A DNA stretch of 16,506 bases, taken from the NCBI GenBank assembly GCA_945918815.1, contig CAMEIU010000026.1, forward strand, positions 1 through 16,506, given 5' to 3'. This stretch comes from an uncultured Clostridia bacterium. Lineage in GTDB: Bacteria > Bacillota > Clostridia > Oscillospirales > Oscillospiraceae. A program made the translations under genes and the position numbers. Below, one piece after another: positions 7,885 to 13,912 of the stretch. Below the pieces are notes generated by a model. The model was not told the origin of the DNA. It saw only the letters and a list, made by a program, of their open reading frames with translations, and did not search any database. Every line of letters begins with the position of its first letter. Position 1 is the first letter of the stretch.

Positions 7885-7952
7885 TCAACAGCATCCGACA
7901 TGGGTTTCCGGCTAACATAATGGGTACACCAAAGAAAGAAGGAGTGTTTCCC

Positions 7953-8174
7953 ATGACAAAACCAGAAAACCTGCAGGACCGCTATCTCAACCAAGCCCGC
8001 CGGGACAAGACCGCCGTGACCGTGTTTCTCATCAACGGCTTCCAGCTCCGGGGCACCATTCTCAGCTTTGACCAGTTCGCTGTGCTGCTGCTCAGCGAGG
8101 GCAAGCAGAATTTCATCTATAAGCACGCCATCTCCACCATCCAGCCCGCGGAACCGATCCGCATGACGCCGTAA
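7953..8174 (+). CDS. hfq: RNA chaperone Hfq
   Basis: A 73-residue Hfq, a hexameric Sm-like RNA chaperone that binds sRNAs and mRNAs. Q8 (in NLQDRYLN) is the proximal-face uridine-pocket residue, the Sm1 region includes GFQLRGTILSFDQFAVLLL, and the Sm2 motif is YKHAIST at residues 56-62. The rim patch is ARRDK (15-19), close to the arginine-rich rim patch of E. coli Hfq. There is essentially no C-terminal tail beyond residue 73, as is common in Firmicutes. ATG 7953 follows AAGGAG (7939-7944). The miaA-hfq adjacency is widely conserved. The longer in-frame ORF upstream reads through repeats and is not coding. Confidence 0.97.
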   Translation: MTKPENLQDRYLNQARRDKTAVTVFLINGFQLRGTILSFDQFAVLLLSEGKQNFIYKHAISTIQPAEPIRMTP

Positions 8175-8201
8175 CCGGTACCCAGCCCCAAGGAGGTCCC
8201 A

Positions 8202-9419
8202 ATGAAACAAGGAAAATTTTATACCAAGCTGGTCCTTTGGATCTTCCTGGCGGCTGTGGTCTGTTACTTCGGCTACTACATCTTTTCCGCCGTCTACGCC
8301 CCGCTGACCACCACCGCGGCCATTGAGTATGAGGCCGGTACCGGCAGCTACACCACGGGCTATGTGGTCCGGGACGAGACGGTCCTCACCTCCCGCTACG
8401 ATATCACCACCCTGGTGGTCTCCGAGGGCGAGCGGGTGTCCAAAAACCAGACTGTGGCCACGGGCTATCTGAACGCCGACGCCCAGGAGCGGCAGTTGCA
8501 GATCGCCGAGCTGGAAAGCCAGCTGGAGCAGCTGCAATACGCCGCCGCCTACTCCGCCGACGCCGCCGACCAGGCCCTGCTGGACGCGGAGATCCAGGCC
8601 CAGCTGGCGAACATGAGCCGAAACGTGGCCCGCCGGGACCTGAACGCCGCCAGCGACAGCAGCGCGGCCCTGAAGGGCCTGATTCTCCGCCGCATGTCCG
8701 CCGCCGGTGAGGGTGAGGAAGACGACCTGAGCCAGCGCATCAGCGACTTGCAGCAGGAGATCGCCTCCCTGAACACCGTCGCCTCCATTGACACCACCGT
8801 GGTCGCCGCCGAACACAGCGGCTACTTCTCCGGCACCGTGGACGGCTACGAAAACGTCCTGACCGTGGAAGCCCTCAGCGAGATGTCCATCGAATCCTTG
8901 GAAAATCTCCAGCCCGCGGAGCTGGCCGGCAATGAAGTCGGCAAGATCATCTCCGGCGACACCTGGTACTATGTGACTGTGGTTCCCGCCGATCAGCTCC
9001 AGGGCGTGACCGTGGGCGACAAGGTCCCCGTGACCTTTTCCTCCCAGTTCTACAACAGCCTGACCATGACCATCTACCGCATGGGTAAGGAGCAGGACGG
9101 CAGCCGTTTGCTGGTCCTGTCCTGCAATTACTACATGCAGGACGTGACCCTGCTGCGGCAGCAGTCGGCGGACGTAGTCTTCACCTCCTATGCGGGCCTG
9201 CGGGTGCCCAAGGAGGCCATCCGCGTCAATGAGAATTCCCAGGCCGGTGTCTATGTGCTGGAGGGCAACGCCGCCGTGTGGAAAAACGTGAACATTCTCC
9301 ACGACAACGGCGAGAGCTATGTGGTGGAGCTGGACAAGTCCTCCACAGACAATCTGTGGCCCGGCGATGAGATCATCGTGGGTGCGAAAAATCTCTATGA
9401 CGGAAAGGTCGTGCGCTGA
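8202..9419 (+). CDS. HlyD-like membrane-anchored adaptor protein
   Basis: A 405-residue protein with one N-terminal membrane segment (about residues 9-32, LVLWIFLAAVVCYFGYYIF) and a large presumably extracytoplasmic part. Residues about 50-85 (GYVVRDETVLTS... VSEGERVSKNQTVATG) resemble the lipoyl/beta-barrel hairpin of HlyD-type periplasmic adaptors. Two helical coiled-coil stretches follow (about 88-135 and 160-192), then a beta-rich C-terminal part with VPKEAIRV and DNLWPGDEIIVG, typical of adaptor C-terminal domains. AAGGAGG precedes the start. No transporter partner is encoded next to it, and a Gram-positive cell has no outer membrane to bridge, so export is not proven. The stop is one base from the yggS start, implying coupled expression with the division cluster. 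Confidence 0.75.
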   Translation: MKQGKFYTKLVLWIFLAAVVCYFGYYIFSAVYAPLTTTAAIEYEAGTGSYTTGYVVRDETVLTSRYDITTLVVSEGERVSKNQTVATGYLNADAQERQLQIAELESQLEQLQYAAAYSADAADQALLDAEIQAQLANMSRNVARRDLNAASDSSAALKGLILRRMSAAGEGEEDDLSQRISDLQQEIASLNTVASIDTTVVAAEHSGYFSGTVDGYENVLTVEALSEMSIESLENLQPAELAGNEVGKIISGDTWYYVTVVPADQLQGVTVGDKVPVTFSSQFYNSLTMTIYRMGKEQDGSRLLVLSCNYYMQDVTLLRQQSADVVFTSYAGLRVPKEAIRVNENSQAGVYVLEGNAAVWKNVNILHDNGESYVVELDKSSTDNLWPGDEIIVGAKNLYDGKVVR

Positions 9420-9420
9420 C

Positions 9421-10131
9421 ATGGAACACATTGCGCAAAATATCGCCCGGATCCGGGCGGAAATGGAGGAAGCCGCCCGGGCCGCGGGCCGGGATCCCAG
9501 GGAAATTCAGCTCTGCGCCGCCACGAAAATGAACGACGCCGAGGCGGTGAAGGCCGCCGTGGCGGCGGGGGTGGACTGCTGCGGCGAGAACCGGGTCCAG
9601 GAGCTGGTGCAGAAGCAGCCCCTGGGCGCCTACGAGGGCAAGCCCGTCCACTTCATCGGCCATTTGCAGACCAACAAGGTCAAGCAGGTGGTGGGGAAGG
9701 TGGACCTGATTCAGTCCGTGGACCGGCTGGAGCTTTTGGAGTGCATCGAGAAGACCGCCGCCAGGCTGGACCTGGTCCAGGACATCCTTCTGGAGGTCAA
9801 CATCGGCCAGGAGGAGAGCAAATCCGGCTTCACGCCGGATGAAGCCATGGAAACCGCGTCCAAAATGGTCCAATATCCCCACTGCCGCCTGCTGGGCCTC
9901 ATGGCAATTCCACCAATTTCGGAAGAACCCGGGGGAAATTCCAAGTATTTTGCACAAATGCGTCAGCTTCTTGTTGACATAAGGGCAAAAAAATACGATA
10001 ATGTTAGTATGACCTGTCTGTCCATGGGCATGAGCGGCGACTATGCCGACGCCATCGCCAATGGCAGCACCATGATTCGCGTCGGTACCGCCATTTTCGG
10101 GCCGCGGAATTACGGACAACCGCAGAAATAA
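9421..10131 (+). CDS. YggS/YlmE family PLP homeostasis protein
   Basis: A 236-residue alanine-racemase-fold protein of the YggS/PLPBP family, which binds pyridoxal 5'-phosphate and buffers its supply. The PLP lysine is K36 in LCAATKMN. Other family motifs are CGENRVQELVQK, HFIGHLQTNKVKQVV, LLEVNIGQEESKSGF and the phosphate-binding MGMSGDYADAIANGSTMIRVGTAIFG. It starts one base after the preceding stop, with GGAAAGG (9402-9408) upstream, so translation is probably coupled. Its position directly before sepF matches the ylmE-sepF pairing of Firmicutes. A stretch near codons 160-200 is much more AT-rich than the rest and carries a promoter-like sequence. Confidence 0.95.
   Translation: MEHIAQNIARIRAEMEEAARAAGRDPREIQLCAATKMNDAEAVKAAVAAGVDCCGENRVQELVQKQPLGAYEGKPVHFIGHLQTNKVKQVVGKVDLIQSVDRLELLECIEKTAARLDLVQDILLEVNIGQEESKSGFTPDEAMETASKMVQYPHCRLLGLMAIPPISEEPGGNSKYFAQMRQLLVDIRAKKYDNVSMTCLSMGMSGDYADAIANGSTMIRVGTAIFGPRNYGQPQK
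9974..10002 (+). promoter_or_regulatory. Candidate sigma-A promoter inside yggS, upstream of sepF
   Basis: TTGACA (9974-9979), a spacer of exactly 17 bases containing seven consecutive A, then GATAAT (9997-10002). Transcription would start near 10009, about 190 bases upstream of the sepF ATG. It lies in a local AT-rich patch within an otherwise GC-rich coding sequence. The position suggests that sepF and the DivIVA-like gene can be transcribed separately from the upstream operon. Confidence 0.65.
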
Positions 10132-10154
10132 AAAATTGAAATAGACACCGCGCT

Positions 10155-10169
10155 GCTGGCGCCGCCAGC
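10155..10169. repeat. Small hairpin between yggS and sepF
   Basis: GCTGGC / GCCAGC can pair around a 3-base loop. A T-run comes about 10 bases later, so it is not a standard intrinsic terminator. It could affect the 5' untranslated region of a sepF transcript. Confidence 0.35.
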
Positions 10170-10198
10170 TTCACCACACTTTTTGGAGGACACAGACC

Positions 10199-10738
10199 AT
10201 GGGATTTATGGATGAATTGAAAAAACTTGCACGCCCTTATGCCGAGGACGAAGATGATTTCGATGATGATTTCGACCTGGAGGAGCGTCCCCGGGCTTCC
10301 CGCGCCAGCACTGCCGCCCGTCCCGCGCCCCGCGCCTCTTCTTCTCCCTACGACGATGTTCTGGACGATCTGAACAGCACTTCCAGCCAGAGCCGCAGCA
10401 GCGTCAACACCGGTTCCAATCGCCGCACCACCGACAGCAAGGTGGTCAATATCCACACCACCGCCCAGATGCAGGTGGTCCTGGTGAAGCCCGACCGCTT
10501 CGACAACGTGTCTGAAATCGCGGAGCATCTGCGCAGCAAGCACGCCGTGGTCCTGAACCTGGAGGCCACCAACAAGGACATCGCCCGCCGCCTGGTGGAC
10601 TTCCTGTCCGGCTGCGCCTACGCCCTGGACGGCAAGATTAAGAAAATCGCCATTTCCACCTATATCATCACCCCCTACAACGTGGACATCGTCGGGGACC
10701 TGATCGACGAGCTGGAAAACAGCGGCCTTTATCTGTAA
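10199..10738 (+). CDS. sepF: Cell division protein SepF
   Basis: A 179-residue SepF, the Gram-positive membrane anchor and bundler of FtsZ filaments. The N-terminus MGFMDELKKLARPY is the amphipathic membrane-targeting helix. An acidic stretch (EDEDDFDDDFDLEE) and a Ser/Ala/Arg-rich disordered linker run to about residue 80. The conserved SepF (DUF552) domain follows, with VVNIHTTAQMQVVLVKPDRF, AVVLNLEATNKDIARRLVDFLSG and the C-terminal IITPYNVDI. GGAGGA (10185-10190) precedes the ATG. It follows yggS by 67 bases and precedes the DivIVA-like gene by 23. The ylmG and ylmH genes that lie between sepF and divIVA in Bacillus are absent here. Confidence 0.96.
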   Translation: MGFMDELKKLARPYAEDEDDFDDDFDLEERPRASRASTAARPAPRASSSPYDDVLDDLNSTSSQSRSSVNTGSNRRTTDSKVVNIHTTAQMQVVLVKPDRFDNVSEIAEHLRSKHAVVLNLEATNKDIARRLVDFLSGCAYALDGKIKKIAISTYIITPYNVDIVGDLIDELENSGLYL

Positions 10739-10761
10739 TCTGACCGGAAGGAGCCAACACC

Positions 10762-11553
10762 ATGTTCACACCGCAGGAAATTCAGGAAAAAACCTTTGAC
10801 AAGGCCGTGTTCGGCGGCTACGATATGCAGACCGTGGATGATTTCCTGGAGCCTTTGACCGAGGATTACATCACCCTGTACAAGGAAAACGCCGTTCTCA
10901 AAAGCAAGATGAAGGTCCTGGTGGAGAAGCTGGAGGAATACCGCAGCCAGGAGGAGAGTATGCGCAAGGCCATCATCTCCGCCCAGCGCACCGCCGACGC
11001 CATGGTGGCCGAGGCCGAGAAGAAGTGCGCCCGGCTCATGTCCGAGGCCGAGAACGCCGCTCAGAACAAGACCGCCAACCTGGACCAGGTCCTCAGTGAG
11101 GAAGAGGAGCGGATGAACTGCGCCAAGCAGGCCGCCCTGAACTTCATCGACGTCATTGAAAAGGACGTCAAGGGCCATCTGGAGCTGCTGGAGTCCCTGA
11201 AGAAGCGGGACCTGACCCTGGAGCATCAGCATCCGGCCCCCCAGCGGCAGAAGCCCTTCGACTATGAGCAGGCCGAGCAGCCCCTGGTGGTCCCCAAGCC
11301 CCAGCCGCAGCCCAAACCCCAGCCCAAGGTCCAGCCCGCGCCCCAGCCGGAGCCCATTCCCGTCCCCCCGGAGCCCAGGAAGACCGAAACCCCCGAGGAC
11401 ATCGCCAGCGAGATCGAGCAGAACATCTCCCGCCTGATGGATATGGAAGATCCCATCCAACCCGCCCCCGCCCGCAGCCATCCCGACAGCAGCACCATTA
11501 AATTCACCAACCTGCAATTCGGCCGGAACTACGACCCCACCAGCGGAAAATAA
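10762..11553 (+). CDS. DivIVA domain-containing protein
   Basis: A 263-residue DivIVA-family protein, a coiled-coil scaffold that recognises curved membrane at septa and poles. The N-terminal membrane-binding and dimerisation signature is FTPQEIQEKTFDKAVFGGYD followed by TVDDFL. Long heptad-like helices run through roughly residues 30-165. The rest is a Pro/Gln/Lys-rich linker (PKPQPQPKPQPKVQP) and a short C-terminal segment with helix SEIEQNISRLMDMED. GGAAGGAG precedes the ATG. The C-terminal disordered region is longer than in Bacillus DivIVA. It is the last gene of the plus-strand cluster, closed by a hairpin terminator. Whether it has the pole-organising role of canonical DivIVA or a GpsB/Wag31-like role cannot be told from sequence. 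Confidence 0.9.
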   Translation: MFTPQEIQEKTFDKAVFGGYDMQTVDDFLEPLTEDYITLYKENAVLKSKMKVLVEKLEEYRSQEESMRKAIISAQRTADAMVAEAEKKCARLMSEAENAAQNKTANLDQVLSEEEERMNCAKQAALNFIDVIEKDVKGHLELLESLKKRDLTLEHQHPAPQRQKPFDYEQAEQPLVVPKPQPQPKPQPKVQPAPQPEPIPVPPEPRKTETPEDIASEIEQNISRLMDMEDPIQPAPARSHPDSSTIKFTNLQFGRNYDPTSGK

Positions 11554-11556
11554 AGC

Positions 11557-11600
11557 AAAAAAGTCCCCAGGCACGCACCCAACCGCGCGCCTGGGGTTTT
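11557..11600. terminator. Bidirectional intrinsic terminator
   Basis: CCCCAGGC (11565-11572) pairs with GCCTGGGG (11589-11596) over a 16-base loop. TTTT follows on the plus strand and AAAAAA precedes (11557-11562), giving a U-tract in the minus direction as well. It sits between the convergent DivIVA-like and kinase genes and can serve both. Confidence 0.85.
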
Positions 11601-11632
11601 GTATGCTGCTCTTTATCAGATCGGATCCCGGA

Positions 11633-11830
11633 AAATTGGGAGTTGTTGATATAGTATGTAGGGGCTGTTAAGAAAGTCTGTCATTGCGAGCCGGTGCGCA
11701 CACCGGCGTGGCAATCCGTTCCTTTTTGACCGTAATTTCGATGCTTTTTCCATCAAAAAGTTTGTGGTCAATACGGGAAGGCAGACTTTTCTAACAGTCC
11801 CCCTTACAACACCTCGCAAACTCCCAATTT
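11633..11830. mobile_element. MITE-like element, about 198 bp, between the convergent genes
   Basis: The outer 12 bases AAATTGGGAGTT (11633-11644) are perfectly inverted at 11819-11830. Imperfect similarity continues inward to about 48 bases, including CTGTTAAGAAAGTCTG on the left and its near-match at 11782-11797. Inside is a TCATTGCGAG ... GGCAATCCG module. There is no coding capacity of note. The right terminus overlaps the last two bases of the kinase stop codon. It is classed as MITE-like from structure alone; no matching transposase is visible. Confidence 0.7.
11680..11720 (+). repeat. TCATTGCGAG ... GGCAATCCG module with inner hairpin
   Basis: GTCATTGCGAG, then the hairpin CCGGTG-CGCA-CACCGG, then GTGGCAATCCG. 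The same module occurs at 13448-13488 with the paired variant CCAGTG-CACA-CACTGG, so the arms changed together. Repeats of this general type are common in bacterial intergenic regions. Confidence 0.75.
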
Positions 11831-13325
11831 AAAACGCCATTCCTCTCAGCCGTTCATAGGCCTCCGCGAACCGTTCCAGCAGCGGGGCGTACTGCTCGGT
11901 CACCGCAGGATCCGGCACAGCCTCATCCTCCACCCGGATAAACCGGTCGATGGCCGACGCGTCGGGGAACACCCCCGCGCCAATTCCGGCGGCCACCGCC
12001 GCGCCCAGGGAGCAGCCCTCTTCCAGGAGGTTCAGCTTCTGAATCCGCACGCCCAATGCGTCCGCCAGCATCTGCCGCCAGACCGGCTCCTGGGCACAGC
12101 CGCCAATGATCCGCAAAGCGGAAAAGTCCCGCTTCTGCCGGAACACATTGAGAATCAAGGCCAGATTCAGCGTCACACCTTCCATGACCGCCCGCAGCAG
12201 ATCCGCGTGGGCGGTCTCCTTTTTTAGACCCAGGAACGCGCCCTTGGCCGATGCGTCCCACCAGGGGCTCCGCTCGCCCATGAGATAGGGCAGGTACACC
12301 ACCCCGTTGGCACCCACCGGCGTCCGGGCAATCTGATCGTTGATCTCCCGGTACACGCTGGTCCCGTTGGCCCCGGCGTCCATCCGTTCCGCCCGGCACA
12401 GCTCGTCCCGCATCCAGTTGTAGCTGAGGCCCGCCGCCTGCATGGCGCCCAGGGGATACACCCGGCCCTTTTGGATGCCGGCAAGATTGAAGGTCCGCTG
12501 CTGGGGATCCAGCAAGGGCGCGTCGTCCATGTAGGAGATCCAGGCCGAGGAGCCCAGGGAACAATAGGCCTGGCCCACCTGGAACACGCCGGTGCCCACG
12601 GAGGCCGCCGTGCCGTCGCCGCAGCCGTGGAACACCGGGGTTCCCTCCAGCAGCCCCGTTTCCTTCGCCGCACCTGCCGTCACCCGGCCCGCCAGCTCCG
12701 TGGAGGCGTGGACCTCCGGCATCACCGAGGCCGGAACTCCGGCGGCCTCCAGAATCTCCTGGGACCAAGTGAAGGTGTTCAAATCGAAGGCCCCGGTGCC
12801 GGAGGCGTCGGAGTAGTCGGTGCCAAGGTTGCCGGTGAGACGGTAGATGATATAGTCCTTGCAGTTGAGGGCCGCCGCCAGCCGGTCCCCGCAGCCGTCA
12901 TGGACCATGGACCACATGATTTTGGCGATGGAATTGGTGGGGTTGTTCCGGTTGCCGGTGATGGCGTAGAACCGGTCGTCTCCCACCCGCCGGGAGAGGA
13001 TTTCCTGCTCCTCCGTGGCCCGCTGGTCCGCCCAGATGATAGCGGGCCGCAGCAGGTCTCCGCGGCCGTCCAGCAGCACCGCGCCCATCATATGGCCGCT
13101 GAAGCTGACGCCCAGGATCTCCGCCGGATTCACATCCGCCGTCAGGGCCCGGGTGGCCCGGCACACGGCGCCATACCAGTCCGCCGGATTCTGCTCGGCC
13201 CAGTTGCCGTGGGAATAGTCGCAGGGATAGGCTTCGACGGCGCTTCTCACCAGCTGCCCGTCGGTGGTAAACAGCGTAGCCTTGTCGCCGGAGGTGCCCA
13301 GATCATGGGCCAGAAGATACTGCAT
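11829..13325 (-). CDS. FGGY-family carbohydrate kinase, xylulokinase-like
   Basis: A 498-residue FGGY kinase, which phosphorylates a sugar or polyol with ATP. The N-terminal phosphate-binding loop is HDLGTSGDK (residues 7-15). WADQRA, SFSGHMMGAV and the probable catalytic base D237 in FHGCGDGTAASVGTG follow the xylulokinase layout. The C-terminal FGGY signature region shows IIGGCAQEPVWRQMLADALG. The substrate is uncertain: SGHMMG differs from the usual xylulokinase GQMHG, so D-xylulose is a guess rather than a call. GGGAGG precedes the ATG. No sugar isomerase, transporter or regulator is adjacent, so it is an orphan kinase, boxed by MITE-like elements and transcribed against the division cluster. 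Confidence 0.88.
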   Translation of the reverse strand: MQYLLAHDLGTSGDKATLFTTDGQLVRSAVEAYPCDYSHGNWAEQNPADWYGAVCRATRALTADVNPAEILGVSFSGHMMGAVLLDGRGDLLRPAIIWADQRATEEQEILSRRVGDDRFYAITGNRNNPTNSIAKIMWSMVHDGCGDRLAAALNCKDYIIYRLTGNLGTDYSDASGTGAFDLNTFTWSQEILEAAGVPASVMPEVHASTELAGRVTAGAAKETGLLEGTPVFHGCGDGTAASVGTGVFQVGQAYCSLGSSAWISYMDDAPLLDPQQRTFNLAGIQKGRVYPLGAMQAAGLSYNWMRDELCRAERMDAGANGTSVYREINDQIARTPVGANGVVYLPYLMGERSPWWDASAKGAFLGLKKETAHADLLRAVMEGVTLNLALILNVFRQKRDFSALRIIGGCAQEPVWRQMLADALGVRIQKLNLLEEGCSLGAAVAAGIGAGVFPDASAIDRFIRVEDEAVPDPAVTEQYAPLLERFAEAYERLRGMAF

Positions 13326-13352
13326 GGAGATCCTCCCTTTGTTTTTTCTTCC

Positions 13353-13381
13353 ATTATACCGTCTCCCGGTACCTGCGTCAA
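13353..13381 (-). promoter_or_regulatory. Sigma-A promoter of the FGGY kinase
   Basis: On the minus strand: TTGACG (plus 13376-13381), a 17-base spacer, then TATAAT (plus 13353-13358), ending 27 bases before the ATG. The first base of the -35 box is the first base of the AATTGGAATT sequence that bounds the adjacent MITE-like element, so the element abuts the promoter. Confidence 0.8.
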
Positions 13382-13645
13382 ATTGGAATTATGATTATCG
13401 GCTTTAATAAGCAACTGCAAATTTTGTGCAAGTGCTCAAAAAACGCTGTCATTGCGAGCCAGTGCACACACTGGCGCGGCAATCCGTTCCCCCTGTACAG
13501 ACCGATTTTACGGGAGCACTCAGAAACTTACAGCGTTTGGGATACGGATTGCCACGTCGCTTTGCTCCTCGCAATGACAGTATTGGACGGAACCCTGTCA
13601 TAAAAATCCGTGTGCTTACTAAAACCGATAATCAAAATTGGAATT
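13381..13645. mobile_element. MITE-like element, about 265 bp, upstream of the kinase
   Basis: Terminal inverted repeats at 13392-13413 (TGATTATCGGC...) and 13613-13634 match at 20 of 22 positions. Outside them the same-strand 11-mer AAATTGGAATT appears at 13380-13390 and 13635-13645, which could be a target-site duplication or an extended end. Nested inside is a second inverted pair: GTCATTGCGAG...GGCAATCCG (13448-13488) and its reverse arm (13544-13579). No transposase gene is present. Confidence 0.7.
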
Positions 13646-13654
13646 TGTCTGGCT

Positions 13655-13694
13655 AATTGACAATGGACAATTATGGTGTCCCTTCGGGACGATT
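13655..13694 (+). repeat. Heptad-hairpin repeat, copy D
   Basis: AATTGACAATGGACAATT heptads, then the hairpin GTCCC (13678-13682), loop TTC, GGGAC (13686-13690), then GATTTATAAATT. It faces copy E across a GGGGCGA palindrome, the same geometry as copies A and B around the four-helix-bundle gene. Confidence 0.78.
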
Positions 13695-13732
13695 TATAAA
13701 TTAAATATATGGAAGCACGACCGAACAGCGCT

Positions 13733-13799
13733 GTAGGGGCGATCCTTGCGGTCGCCCGAAGGTGCGCATGGTGGGCGATCGCAAGGGTCGCCCCTACGA
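13733..13799. repeat. GGGGCGA palindrome, about 67 bp
   Basis: The left arm GTAGGGGCGATCCTTGCGG and the right arm, read in reverse complement as GTAGGGGCGACCCTTGCGA, are near-identical. The inner GGTCGCCC and GGGCGATC arms carry matching changes. It is the short relative of the element at 7694-7799. Confidence 0.8.
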
Positions 13800-13821
13800 A
13801 TTACCTGAGAACGGGCTGATT

Positions 13822-13883
13822 TCAATCATTTTCCGAAGGAAAATACCTTCATTGTCCATTGTACATTGTCAATTGTCCATTGA
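13822..13883 (-). repeat. Heptad-hairpin repeat, copy E
   Basis: On the minus strand: TCAATGGACAATTGACAATG heptads, then the hairpin ATTTTCC / GGAAAAT (plus 13828-13834 and 13838-13844, loop of 3), then GATTGAAAT. The stem is AT-rich and unrelated in sequence to copies A-D but fully paired. Confidence 0.78.
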
Positions 13884-13912
13884 TAAACAAATTCCAATTT
13901 CCCGCTTTGCTT

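Larger units (their letters stand above)
13326..13912. other. Gene-free, repeat-dense interval of 587 bases
   Basis: Between the divergently placed kinase promoter and the end of the phage-type gene. In order it holds the kinase promoter, a MITE-like element of about 265 bp, heptad-hairpin copy D, a GGGGCGA palindrome, heptad-hairpin copy E and an AAATTCCAATTT boundary. Short ORFs here have no ribosome binding site and simply read through repeats. Confidence 0.8.

Noticed and set aside
7914..7919. Promoter for hfq with CATAAT as -10
   Set aside because: No recognisable -35 hexamer at suitable spacing.
7818..9431. 537-residue minus-strand ORF opposite the HlyD-like gene
   Set aside because: His/Gly/Val-rich shadow typical of the antisense of GC-rich genes; it ends in a repeat and shows no family motifs.
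13391..13656. Two short plus-strand ORFs of 70 and 76 residues in the kinase upstream region
   Set aside because: They read straight through the MITE-like element, have no ribosome binding site, and resemble no protein.
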